From assembly GCF_000421105.1 (NCBI RefSeq), contig NZ_ATWF01000001.1, forward strand, positions 1,437,407-1,501,406: a stretch of DNA of 64,000 nucleotides, given 5' to 3'. This document shows, piece by piece, positions 26,402 to 34,568 of the stretch. Source of the stretch: Limisalsivibrio acetivorans. Lineage in GTDB: Bacteria; Chrysiogenota; Deferribacteres; Deferribacterales; Geovibrionaceae. Made by a program: the position numbers and the translations under genes. The notes beneath the pieces were generated by a model. The model searched no databases. It worked only from the letters and a program-made list of their open reading frames with translations, and was not told the origin of the DNA. Position 1 is the first letter of the stretch; every line of letters begins with the position of its first letter.

Positions 26402-28111
26402 TTGAAAAGACTGCTTCCCCTGTATATCAACAGGTTAAGCCCGTGCTACAGCCGTGATCATCTCGGCAACCACGGATGCTACGCCCGCAACGACATCCCC
26501 CGCTTCCTCTTCCTAACAAAGCTTGGAAGATTCGAGGAAGCCTTCTATGTCCTGAAGGAGACAAACCCCTTCAGCAGCGGATGCGGCCGCTTCTGCGATC
26601 ACCCCTGCGAAACGGCATGTAACAGAACCAAGTTCGGCGAGTCTGTGGACATCAAAGCCCTGGAACGATTCATCAGCGACTGGGGATACTCCGCAGGGCT
26701 CAGCCCCAAGATGCTCTCACCCCACAACGGCAAACAGGTTGCTGTTATCGGTTCCGGGCCCGGAGGACTATCTGCGGCCTATTTCCTCGCAAGGTGCGGC
26801 TACAAAGTGGATGTTTTCGAGAAGCACAGCAAACCCGGAGGGCTCCTAACCGAAGGGATCCCCGCCTACCGCTACCCGAGGGAGATATTCGAGAAAGAGC
26901 TTGAGTTCATTAAGAAAACAGGCGTAAACATACACCTTAATTCACTAATAAATAAGGATTCCTTCCGCAACCTCACCTCTGAGTATGATGCTGTGATAGT
27001 CGCCACCGGTGCCCATAAGCCCGGTGAAATCAACATACAAGGGGAAACCCTCCCCGGTGTCGAGAATGGTGTGGAGTTCCTCCGCAAGCTCAACTTCGGT
27101 AAAGAGGATGAGCTTAACATCAAAGAGGGCGAACGCATCGGTGTAATCGGCGGCGGCTACACAGCCATGGATGTTGTGCGCTGTTCTGTACGCCTCGGCG
27201 CAAAGGCGCAGATGGTATACAGGCGAACCGCCGAAGAGATGACCGCCCACGATGGTGAGGTTGAGGAGACTGCCAGAGAGGGTGTCCAGTTCAGCTTCCT
27301 CCGCCAGCCCCTGCGCATCGAAAAGAACAAGGATACCTTCAAGCTCGTAACTCAGGTAATGAAGCTGGGTCCTGTGGATGAAAGCGGCCGCTCAAAGCCC
27401 GTTCCCGTCCACGGAGAAACCGAGGAGTTCGAGTTTGATCGCATAGTCCTCGCCATCGGCGATAAGCCGGACCTCTTCTTCGTAGGCGAAAGCTTCACAG
27501 TGGACTTCCCCCGTATGATATGCCCCGATCTCCCCGAAGACATAAGGGACCGGATATTCATAACGGGTGATGCCGCCATGGGCTCCACGGAGAATACGGG
27601 CATGGTTGTCCGTGTGGTGGGCCTTGCCCAGGATACCGCCAAAAGCGTTAGAGGCTTCCTCGGTGAAAGGTTCGAAGAGGAAAAGCCCAGAGATATTGCA
27701 TACTACAGGGATCTCAATACAAAGTACTTCCAAAAGGAGGCGAGACTAGTTGAGGAAACCCTCCCCTTTGAAGAGCGTGAGGGGAACTTCAAGGAGATCG
27801 TCAAAACCATGGATGATGATATGGCCGTTCTTATGGCGGGCAGATGCTTTAACTGCGGTATTTGCATCCAGTGCGACTGGTGCTGGTACTACTCCGACGG
27901 CTCCATAGTTAAACTGAACAAAAACTGGAAGCCGGATATGGATGAGTTCTTCTACATGTTTCTGGATGACGACATTAAAGATGCCACCTTCAAGAGCGTC
28001 GAAGCCTGCCCAAGGGCAGCACTCAGCATACACGCCGAAGGCTCCAGATGGGACAGCTTAAGAAAGTCCCAGTACATCCAGAGCGAAAGCCTTGAAGGGA
28101 GGAACAAATGA
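26402..28111 (+). CDS. gltD: Glutamate synthase small-subunit-like NAD(P)H oxidoreductase
   Basis: 569 residues. Cysteine clusters CGRFCDHPCETAC and similar at about 60-75 bind the N-terminal 4Fe-4S centres. An FAD Rossmann motif VIGSGPGGLSAAYFLARCG lies near 116 and an NAD(P) motif VIGGGYTAMDVVRCSVRLG near 250. The C-terminus adds a short cysteine cluster (CFNCGICIQCDWCW), which the bacterial GltD of E. coli (472 residues) lacks. It passes electrons from NAD(P)H to the FMN subunit. The start is TTG at 26402 with GGAGG in front. It ends with a 4-base overlap with the glutaminase subunit. Confidence 0.85.
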   Translation: MKRLLPLYINRLSPCYSRDHLGNHGCYARNDIPRFLFLTKLGRFEEAFYVLKETNPFSSGCGRFCDHPCETACNRTKFGESVDIKALERFISDWGYSAGLSPKMLSPHNGKQVAVIGSGPGGLSAAYFLARCGYKVDVFEKHSKPGGLLTEGIPAYRYPREIFEKELEFIKKTGVNIHLNSLINKDSFRNLTSEYDAVIVATGAHKPGEINIQGETLPGVENGVEFLRKLNFGKEDELNIKEGERIGVIGGGYTAMDVVRCSVRLGAKAQMVYRRTAEEMTAHDGEVEETAREGVQFSFLRQPLRIEKNKDTFKLVTQVMKLGPVDESGRSKPVPVHGETEEFEFDRIVLAIGDKPDLFFVGESFTVDFPRMICPDLPEDIRDRIFITGDAAMGSTENTGMVVRVVGLAQDTAKSVRGFLGERFEEEKPRDIAYYRDLNTKYFQKEARLVEETLPFEEREGNFKEIVKTMDDDMAVLMAGRCFNCGICIQCDWCWYYSDGSIVKLNKNWKPDMDEFFYMFLDDDIKDATFKSVEACPRAALSIHAEGSRWDSLRKSQYIQSESLEGRNK

Positions 28112-29304
28112 TGCTGAATGACAGAACATCCCGTTCAGGGGATTTAGGCGTATACGAGTTTTCCGGCGGCGAAGAGGGGCTTGCCCAGGGGGCTTGCGGC
28201 CTTCTGGCTGTGGCTGGTGATTTCAGCCTTGAGGCCCTTCTCAGAGCGGCAAGATGCCTGCAGTACAGAGGGCGTGCCGGAGCCGGAGTAACACTCAAAA
28301 GCCTTTACAAGGACACCAGTTTCTACAACTTCCACATCATGTTCCGCTCCAAGGACAGGATCGCAGAGCTTGAGGAGGTTATCAACAGCTGGGGTGTGCG
28401 CATCCTCGACAAGGAGGATATGGTCCAGCGCAAGTTCTACTACGAATACGACCTCCCCGTTATCATGCACTATTCCGTTGTACCCCCCTCCAGAGACGAA
28501 ATGATGTACCGTGAGCGGATGGAGGATGAGAACACATATATGGTAACCATGGTGAGCCGCTTCAACAGGGCGTTCAAGGATGATGCGAGGATCTTCTCAA
28601 GCTCCAAGAACAACGCAACATTCCTCACCGCCTTCGAGCTTGAAGACACCATAAACATATACAATCTGAACAAATATGAGGACCACTTCTACGATGCCTG
28701 CCTGATCCACCTCCGCTGGCCCACAAGTGCCGGCAGAGGCCTTTGGTGGGGACCCCAGCCCATATCCCTCGGCGAGATAGCCGGTGTTCACAACGGACAC
28801 CTTTCAAGCGACATGGCAAACGCCCGTGCCCTTGAACAGCTGGACATACCGCTTCATGTGGGAACAGATTCCGAGGCGATCTTCCTGCAAACTGGCTACC
28901 TACTCAGAGCGGGCTACACGCTTCAAGAGATAGAATGGATACTCTGCCGCAGATTCCCCGAGGAGGAGGCATCCATGCCCCTTGAGGAGCTTGAGCGGTA
29001 CAAAAGGATAACAAACCACCCGATCCTCAACAAGATGAAGATAAGCGGCCCCGCCACCGCCATCAGTATGGTGGATGACGTGGTCATAGGCTATACGGAC
29101 AGGGACCACCTCCGCTCCTTCAGCATAGGCACCAACGAAAAGGTAGCCCTGCTGGGAAGCGAGCAGAGGGCTGTTATCAGTGCGGCATACTTCATGAACG
29201 AAGAGCTTACCATGTACGACCCGGAGGCGGGCAAGATAGTCGCCTTCGAGGTTAAGGACAAGGAAGTTGAATGCCTCAGTTACGGCTGGAGGAACAATGG
29301 CTGA
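28108..29304 (+). CDS. Glutamate synthase glutamine amidotransferase subunit (class II)
   Basis: 398 residues that correspond to the N-terminal third of a normal GltB. Class II amidotransferases use an N-terminal Cys freed by propeptide removal. Here the candidate is Cys30 in GACGLLAVAGD, leaving a 29-residue propeptide. Other landmarks are QYRGRAGAGV, the HNGHLSSD glutaminase loop near residue 231 and HVGTDSEAIF. It releases ammonia from glutamine for the FMN subunit. It overlaps both neighbours (4 and 8 bases). Confidence 0.85.
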   Translation: MMLNDRTSRSGDLGVYEFSGGEEGLAQGACGLLAVAGDFSLEALLRAARCLQYRGRAGAGVTLKSLYKDTSFYNFHIMFRSKDRIAELEEVINSWGVRILDKEDMVQRKFYYEYDLPVIMHYSVVPPSRDEMMYRERMEDENTYMVTMVSRFNRAFKDDARIFSSSKNNATFLTAFELEDTINIYNLNKYEDHFYDACLIHLRWPTSAGRGLWWGPQPISLGEIAGVHNGHLSSDMANARALEQLDIPLHVGTDSEAIFLQTGYLLRAGYTLQEIEWILCRRFPEEEASMPLEELERYKRITNHPILNKMKISGPATAISMVDDVVIGYTDRDHLRSFSIGTNEKVALLGSEQRAVISAAYFMNEELTMYDPEAGKIVAFEVKDKEVECLSYGWRNNG

Positions 29305-32032
29305 TATAGTTAGACATAAAAACAACGTCGTAACAAGACGTTCCATAAAATACACCGAACCGGACAAAACGGGGATCTACGCCCAGGGTGCAAAATACTG
29401 GGTTGAAGTAACCGATGAACTCACAGAGCCGGGGCGTGGATGTGTTCACTGCGCAACATGCGTGGATGCCTGCACCCACAACCTCGCCAAACCCGAATCA
29501 CCCACAGGCGTATTCTCCATGGAGGTTCGCTATCTGGACGAGGAGGGGAACCGTGTGAACATGGAGGCGGGGGACAGCGTTGCATTCATGGAGAAGATCC
29601 TCTGGATCAACCCCGATGAGTGCTGTAACTGCAAGCGATGTGTGAAGATGTGTCCCCAGCGTGCCATCAAGGTATACGAAAACCCTGACTACAACGATGT
29701 AGGGGTGAAGCTCACAGGCTCCGGTGTGATAAACGATATCATCAACAGGGCAAGCAATAAATCCACCGTATCGAGTGCTCACCTCGGTGCAACCCAATCC
29801 AAGATGGACAACGACTGGCTCATCGATGCGGCGGAGATCCTCTCACCCCAGCGTGACCACCTCCACGAGTTCGCCGGCCAGATTCGCCGTATGACGCTCG
29901 GCAAGAGAAACGCACGCTTCGAGTGCGACACGCCCATATTCGATGTGCACCAAAGCTACGGCTCCAACAGCCACGAGGCGATCCTCGCCCGTATGATGGC
30001 CAGTATCAAGCTGGGGCGTCCATTCTTCACAGGTGAGGGATACGTCCATCCCGATATGATGCCCGCCGCAAAATACTGCATCCTGCAGTTCGGCTCCGGA
30101 GGCTACGGCCCATGGCTGGAGCTGGACAAGTTCGCCGGAGTATCGATGAAGTACGGTCAGGATGCCAAGAAGGGTAAAGGGGGCAGGCTTCAGGACAAGA
30201 AGAACGATTACGAGATCGCCCTGCTCCGCTGTGTCGAGGCGCTTCGCCACCTTACAGCACCAAACCCCCAGCATCTCCAGTATTCCATCGAAGAACTCCC
30301 CATGCGTGTGGAGTCCCTCCGCTGTCTCCTTGGTGACGACAAGCTGATCGGTGCGGATGTATACGGAACGGCTTGGAACTTCCCCGAGATTGCCGTGGCC
30401 CTTGCAAAGGCAGGCTTCGACTACATAACCGTTAAGGCGGGGGACGGCTCCACCGGTGCGGCACACATGGTGGATATGCAGAACAGAGGACTCAATATCA
30501 TATACCTCACACACATGGCGGACTACGCCCTTAGGCGTGAAGGTCTTCGAGAGCAAGTATCCATCATAGCCGAAGGGGGCGTTATGAACAGCTTCCACGC
30601 CTTCCTGACCATGCTCGCAGGTGCAGACTTTGTCGGAATGGGAATGCGTCATCTTCACGTACTTGGCTGTACCCTCTGCCGCAGATGCCATACGGGTCAG
30701 TGCGCATGGGGGATCACCTCCCGTAAGTACGGCCACCGCATAGAGCCGGAAACGGCCAGCGACAGCATGGCAAACCTTGTGGAATCCTTCCATGAGGATA
30801 TGGAGGGACTCGCCGCAGGGCTCGGGATGACAACCCATGCGGATGTCGTCGGCGCAAGACGTTTCCGTTACCATGGAAGCGATCCACTCCTGTTCCAGAC
30901 CTTCGGCCACGGGGAGTTCGATAAACAGGTGCCGAACTTCAAACAGACCGAGATGAACAATAAGCTCTTCCGCTCCGAAAAGGAAGTTGCAGAGGAACGC
31001 AGCGATAAATTCGAGGAGATCCTCTCAAATATCAAGGATGAGGAACTAACCATAGATATTGGCTTTGACCAGATAGAGAGCCTCGAGCTGAACTATATCA
31101 TGAAAGAGGCTGTGCGAAGGGGCGTTAAGCGGTTCTTCCTCGACAACGTTATGGGTCAGCGTGTTATCGGAACCGGTATCGAGTGCGAGGAAATCACCGT
31201 GAGGGGACTCGCCGGAAACCACTGCTTCGGCTTCGTCCACGATGTTAAGATAAACGTGATACCAAACCATTCCACGAAGACCACCGTACCGGCAAATGCA
31301 CAGGTGGGCGTTGCCAACACGTCAAACCCGTCAGAGATAAACATCGCCGGAGACGTGAGCGACCTTTTCGCCGCATACTCAGTGAGCGGTGTTTTCCGTG
31401 TGGCAAAGAGCGGCGGTGTGCGTAACCTACTTCTCATGAAAGCGGGGCTCCCCGATGAATGGAAGAATATAGATGTGGACCGTTTCGTAAACGCCGAGAA
31501 GGACGAGGTTCTCGCCGAGATTGTACGCAGGTATCAGAAACGTAAATCACTCAGAAACAAAATGAAGTGGCAGCAATTCCTCAAGATGTACGAGGAGAAA
31601 CTCCTCAAGCGTACACCACCCGTCGCCATCTATGGCGTGGGCTCCGAAAGGAGGATGGGCGACTACTTCATGGAATACGCCCAAGGGGGCATAGGGATAA
31701 TCCTGAACATCGCCAATAAGCAAAACCCCATAGGATACTACGTCTGCTCCGGCATGACAGCAGGAGCAGCCTATATAAGAGGTGAGCTAAGTGATGAACA
31801 GCTCGGTGTGGGGGTCCGCAAGATCGACTATCTCACGAGCGAAGACAGGGTGTTCCTACAAAAACATATCGATGACTATATAGCACAGTTCAAGGATGTG
31901 GATATCGATCAGCGTTTCAATAAGGCACTCAAAGAGTTCATTGAAGCGTATGAAAGCAACCCGGAGAAGATATTCTCCACCTTCTCAAAGATAATACCAA
32001 AGGCGACGGTCGCCGCGGTATCAAACGAATAA
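29297..32032 (+). CDS. gltB: Glutamate synthase FMN subunit with N-terminal ferredoxin domain and GXGXG-type C-terminus
   Basis: 911 residues from the ATG at 29297 (GGAGG just upstream). A frame ten codons longer lies inside the previous gene. A two-cluster ferredoxin domain lies at about 45-135 (CVHCATCVDACTHN and CCNCKRCVKMCPQ). The central FMN/glutamate-forming barrel spans about 200-560, with VKAGDGSTGAA and EGGVMNSFHAFLTMLAGADF, and CTLCRRCHTGQCAWG for the 3Fe-4S centre. A GXGXG-like region runs near 770-850. This split, ferredoxin-fused layout resembles the archaeal-type enzyme and not the single 1500-residue GltB of enterics. It makes glutamate from 2-oxoglutarate. Confidence 0.85.
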   Translation: MADIVRHKNNVVTRRSIKYTEPDKTGIYAQGAKYWVEVTDELTEPGRGCVHCATCVDACTHNLAKPESPTGVFSMEVRYLDEEGNRVNMEAGDSVAFMEKILWINPDECCNCKRCVKMCPQRAIKVYENPDYNDVGVKLTGSGVINDIINRASNKSTVSSAHLGATQSKMDNDWLIDAAEILSPQRDHLHEFAGQIRRMTLGKRNARFECDTPIFDVHQSYGSNSHEAILARMMASIKLGRPFFTGEGYVHPDMMPAAKYCILQFGSGGYGPWLELDKFAGVSMKYGQDAKKGKGGRLQDKKNDYEIALLRCVEALRHLTAPNPQHLQYSIEELPMRVESLRCLLGDDKLIGADVYGTAWNFPEIAVALAKAGFDYITVKAGDGSTGAAHMVDMQNRGLNIIYLTHMADYALRREGLREQVSIIAEGGVMNSFHAFLTMLAGADFVGMGMRHLHVLGCTLCRRCHTGQCAWGITSRKYGHRIEPETASDSMANLVESFHEDMEGLAAGLGMTTHADVVGARRFRYHGSDPLLFQTFGHGEFDKQVPNFKQTEMNNKLFRSEKEVAEERSDKFEEILSNIKDEELTIDIGFDQIESLELNYIMKEAVRRGVKRFFLDNVMGQRVIGTGIECEEITVRGLAGNHCFGFVHDVKINVIPNHSTKTTVPANAQVGVANTSNPSEINIAGDVSDLFAAYSVSGVFRVAKSGGVRNLLLMKAGLPDEWKNIDVDRFVNAEKDEVLAEIVRRYQKRKSLRNKMKWQQFLKMYEEKLLKRTPPVAIYGVGSERRMGDYFMEYAQGGIGIILNIANKQNPIGYYVCSGMTAGAAYIRGELSDEQLGVGVRKIDYLTSEDRVFLQKHIDDYIAQFKDVDIDQRFNKALKEFIEAYESNPEKIFSTFSKIIPKATVAAVSNE

Positions 32033-32042
32033 GATTCAATAC

Positions 32043-32064
32043 AGCCCCCTGAGAACAGGGGGCT
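32043..32064 (+). terminator. Terminator of the glutamate synthase operon
   Basis: Perfect 8-bp stem AGCCCCCT/AGGGGGCT with loop GAGAAC, followed by TTTTTAC. Confidence 0.88.
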
Positions 32065-32066
32065 TT

Positions 32067-32419
32067 TTACGTTAAATAGTTCTTTATTTGTTCAAGAAGG
32101 ATTGCGATCTCTTTAATGTCCACAGATACATAACCCATTGCCCTGTCAAAGATATTTGATATAATTGGAGATGCTATCACACTTAATATTTGATTAGTAT
32201 CATTATTTACGATAATAGGACTATACTAGGTGCAAATGTTGCTGTAGCAGTAACAGTTGCTACAGCGGTTGCAATTGGATTATTTGCACAAGTCTCACAA
32301 GACCAGTCTCCAGAACTTGTTTTAACAGCTGATATTCCACCCTCTCGATCTGAAACAAACTCAGTTTCTAGCATTGAACCCATCGTCACCAAATCATCAT
32401 GCATAGTATAACCTACCAA
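32067..32419 (-). pseudogene. Broken or very small ORF downstream of the TAC module
   Basis: On the minus strand a 65-70 residue frame (start at 32419 TTG or 32404 ATG, stop at 32207) ends in an Ala/Thr/Val-rich hydrophobic segment. A second frame, shifted by one base, then stays open for about 48 codons to the TAA at 32067-32069 (RAMGYVSVDIKEIAILL), with no start of its own. Together they look like one gene of roughly 115 codons split by a frameshift. AT-rich like the neighbouring TAC genes. No family recognised. A pair of random frames is possible. Confidence 0.35.
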
Positions 32420-32450
32420 CTGAACTTCTCACAAAGATGACAGTAACCTA

Positions 32451-32870
32451 TCAATCTTTCTTTCTGCTCTCTATCTTTTCCTTAACAAGATTTCTAATAT
32501 TCACTGCAGGTAGTAGCCGCATATCAGGAGGAAATGCTGAAAGTCTCTCATAGACTATACCTCTAAGAAGGCCGTAAATTATCGACAGACCACTGAGTAT
32601 CAGATACTTCTTCTGCTCATCTTCCTCAAGATCTTCATCAACATCAAAGAATCCAGCGCAAACAATTCTCCCCTTAACATGTCCGGTTTCCTTGTCGCCG
32701 TTTATAACAAGACGAACCTCCAGTCCGTGCTCTATTTCATCGTTCACTTCACGGCTAATTACAGAATAATCCACATCAACATTAATACCGACATTCTCAG
32801 ACCTGACATTAAAGCTGAAATCGGATTCCACCACAAAAAAATCTGTAATGGATATTGGCGTTTTATACAC
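32451..32870 (-). CDS. SecB-like chaperone of a toxin-antitoxin-chaperone module
   Basis: 139 residues with the SecB layout. There is an N-terminal beta-rich half (FSFNVRSENVGINVDVDYSV, later GHVKGRIVCAGFFDV), then the helix block ILSGLSIIYGLLRGIVYERL and the closing SAFPPDMRLLPAVNIRNLV. The pattern of a G-x-F strand, a helix with Arg-Glu/Gly, and a Leu-Pro-x-x-N segment is typical for SecB and SecB-like TAC chaperones such as Rv1957 of Mycobacterium tuberculosis. It overlaps the antitoxin gene by 8 bases, the gene order expected of TAC modules. Inferred role: it folds the antitoxin and so keeps the toxin silent. Housekeeping SecB is an alternative, but the context argues against it. Confidence 0.8.
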   Translation of the reverse strand: MYKTPISITDFFVVESDFSFNVRSENVGINVDVDYSVISREVNDEIEHGLEVRLVINGDKETGHVKGRIVCAGFFDVDEDLEEDEQKKYLILSGLSIIYGLLRGIVYERLSAFPPDMRLLPAVNIRNLVKEKIESRKKD

Positions 32871-33231
32871 ACTCCACCTCTGGCTCTGTATCCAGAATAT
32901 GCGACTCGTCTGTATCTTCGTAATAATATTTGATATCTACGACATTGTTTTTTCTGCTGGAGATATCCAAGTTTTTAAGCTTGATACCCATATGGATATC
33001 AAGGGCTACTGCAACTTTGGCAATGGTTTTAAGAGAAATATTGTCTCCGCCGAATATCTTGGTTACGTATGCAGGGCTTACTTCCATTTTCTCTGCAAGG
33101 ATTTTCTTAGTGTAACCTTTGCTCTCCATAAGCTCCTTGAGTGCGGTCGAAACCTGAAGCTTAACCATATCTGTCTGAATATCTATCTTAGTCTCTTTAT
33201 CGTAACCTTTGTAATAGTCTTCTAAAATCAT
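32863..33231 (-). CDS. HigA-like XRE-family antitoxin with C-terminal extension
   Basis: 122 residues. A helix-turn-helix of the XRE/HigA type covers about 30-85 (GYTKKILAEKMEVSPAYVTKIF, then LKTIAKVAVALDIHM). It is followed by a tail of some 35 residues with an aromatic patch, VVDIKYYYEDTDES. In characterised TAC systems such a tail (the chaperone-addiction segment) makes the antitoxin unstable until SecB-like chaperone binds it. The gene overlaps the toxin by 35 bases and the chaperone by 8. It likely represses the promoter at 33628-33656. Confidence 0.82.
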   Translation of the reverse strand: MILEDYYKGYDKETKIDIQTDMVKLQVSTALKELMESKGYTKKILAEKMEVSPAYVTKIFGGDNISLKTIAKVAVALDIHMGIKLKNLDISSRKNNVVDIKYYYEDTDESHILDTEPEVECV

Positions 33232-33604
33232 CTTCTGTCTCCTCGCATAGCCTGCAAGCCCGCTTTATACTCTCACTCTTCGATTTGCTCGAATTGGCCT
33301 GAACCTTCCAGAAAGATAAAATAAGCCAACACCCGTTAACTGACAGTGCCCCAGCTCTAAATGGCTTTGATTTAAGCTCAAACGCCTTTCCACCAAGATG
33401 TTCTATCTTTTCTGGATGGTTAATCCTTCTTCCACATCCCAGTAAATTAAAAAGGGCAATATACTTTCTCAGCACTTTGCCTGGACTGCTAATATCAAAT
33501 ACTTCATTAGTAATATCATTAAACTCTGATATGCCTTGTTCCGTTATGTAGACCCTCTCATTTATCTGATAAAAGTTTTGTCCGCCAACCTTATGTCCTT
33601 TCAC
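33197..33604 (-). CDS. HigB/RelE-superfamily toxin
   Basis: 135 residues. The core at about 70-125 has the RelE-like order: GKAFELKSKPFRAGALSVNG, a hydrophobic strand WLILSFWKV, then a Lys/Ser-rich stretch and a C-terminal helix (SESIKRACRLCEETED). HigB-type toxins cut mRNA on the ribosome. The N-terminal 60 residues are longer than in classical HigB (about 90 residues in total), as seen in some TAC toxins. The start is a GTG with GGTGG upstream. It is the first gene of the module and lies about 24 bases after the predicted -10. Assignment rests on domain pattern and gene order. Confidence 0.72.
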   Translation of the reverse strand: MKGHKVGGQNFYQINERVYITEQGISEFNDITNEVFDISSPGKVLRKYIALFNLLGCGRRINHPEKIEHLGGKAFELKSKPFRAGALSVNGCWLILSFWKVQANSSKSKSESIKRACRLCEETEDDFRRLLQRLR

Positions 33605-33627
33605 AAACCACCGCTTAACTTATAAGT

Positions 33628-33656
33628 AAAATACGCACTGTGCGTACTTCTGTCAA
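33628..33656 (-). promoter_or_regulatory. TAC promoter with palindromic operator
   Basis: On the minus strand, TTGACA (33656-33651) and TATTTT (33633-33628) are 17 bases apart. The spacer and the first -10 bases hold the perfect palindrome TACGCAC-A-GTGCGTA (33632-33646). An operator in the spacer fits autorepression by the HigA-like antitoxin. Confidence 0.72.
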
Positions 33657-33744
33657 CAACTATCATCATCACAATACGAAACCTATTCACATTAGGCATA
33701 GTATCACAACAGGGATTTTTTGCCAAATATAGTGACTTATTTCG

Positions 33745-34101
33745 AATGTGATTCTGTGAAAAAATATAACTAAGGGGAAATTTTTAGGGAAAACTTTCCC
33801 CTTAGAATCCCCTTAAAAACCCATTTTGAAGATAATTATCAAGGTTGAAGCGAATAAAGCCAACATGGATGTTGGCCCTGAAGGCGAAGCTGAATTGGGC
33901 TCTGCTCAATTCACGAAGCCGGAAGTACGAGAGGGCAAAGTTTCTTTGCCCGAACAACAATGGAATTTCCATGGACGGGAAATTCCATAGATTAAATCAG
34001 CCAGGGAAATTCTCAGGATGATGAATTTCCCAGATTAATATAGAAAATCGCAGGGAACTTTTTAGGGAACAAAGTTCCCCGCACCCCTCAAAAACCCCTT
34101 T
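33745..34101 (+). ncRNA. Hairpin array A (candidate structured RNA family, CsrA-decoy-like loops)
   Basis: No gene. At least six stem-loops follow one another. 33770-33805: 11-bp stem, loop TTTTTAGGGAAAAC. 33859-33876: GCCAAC stem, loop ATGGAT. 33892-33912: 9-bp stem with one G-T pair. 33933-33951: 8-bp stem. 33960-33988: 11-bp stem, loop ATGGACG. 34004-34031: 9-bp stem, loop TCAGGATGAT. 34053-34079: 9-bp stem, loop TTAGGGAAC, followed by CCCCTCAAAAACCCC. Four loops carry GGA. The strand of transcription is not known, and plus is given because GGA motifs lie in the loops on that strand. A shorter paralogous array lies at 34569. Confidence 0.5.
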
Positions 34102-34568
34102 ATCCGTCTGAATAATTTTCCATCCATGGAAATTTTTCTGCCGTTCGAAGAAAGTAATTTCCTTTACGCTCAAGAGAAAACAACGTAAGACGTGAAAAAG
34201 GTATTTCATTAACCGGAAGACTAGTAGTCCACAACCAGTTTTGTCACAAACGCTCTTAATCCTCCCCGAATGTTTTACAGCCGAATAAGCTCTTTTGGAA
34301 CCGCCCGGAAGTTTTGGCCGTACGTGACAGATGTGTTAATCCTAAATATTGAATACTGGAATGCATGAGGTGCGTTTACACTCCTCAGCATCAGCAAAAC
34401 TTCAGGTGGAAAAAGAGTGAAATGAGGGTACCGCCATCAATTACGAATTTATGATAATAAATGAGTAACTATGGGGGCTGGAAAACCCTGAGGGAAAGGT
34501 TTTGCATACTTTTGCGCCAAAAGTATGTGGCGCACAAGCGCAATACAAATATATTAGTGCCTATTTTC
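34102..34568. other. Spacer between the two hairpin arrays, non-coding
   Basis: No supported gene. It contains a plus-strand mirror of the ATGGAT hairpin near 34118-34134 (TTTCC-ATGGAT-GGAAA when read on minus). A hairpin at 34482-34503 (AAAACC/GGTTTT, loop CTGAGGGAAA) matches the loop type of the arrays. A perfect 10-bp stem with CGC loop lies at 34505-34527, and a small GCGC-ACAA-GCGC fold at about 34530. The rest (34210-34470) shows nothing definite. Confidence 0.45.

Noticed and set aside
29843-30910. 355-codon minus-strand frame inside the FMN subunit of glutamate synthase
   Set aside because: Antisense to a strongly conserved enzyme and without recognisable domains.
33997-34209. 70-codon minus-strand frame in the hairpin region
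   Set aside because: It reads through the array hairpins, has no ribosome site, and its content follows from the palindromic repeats.
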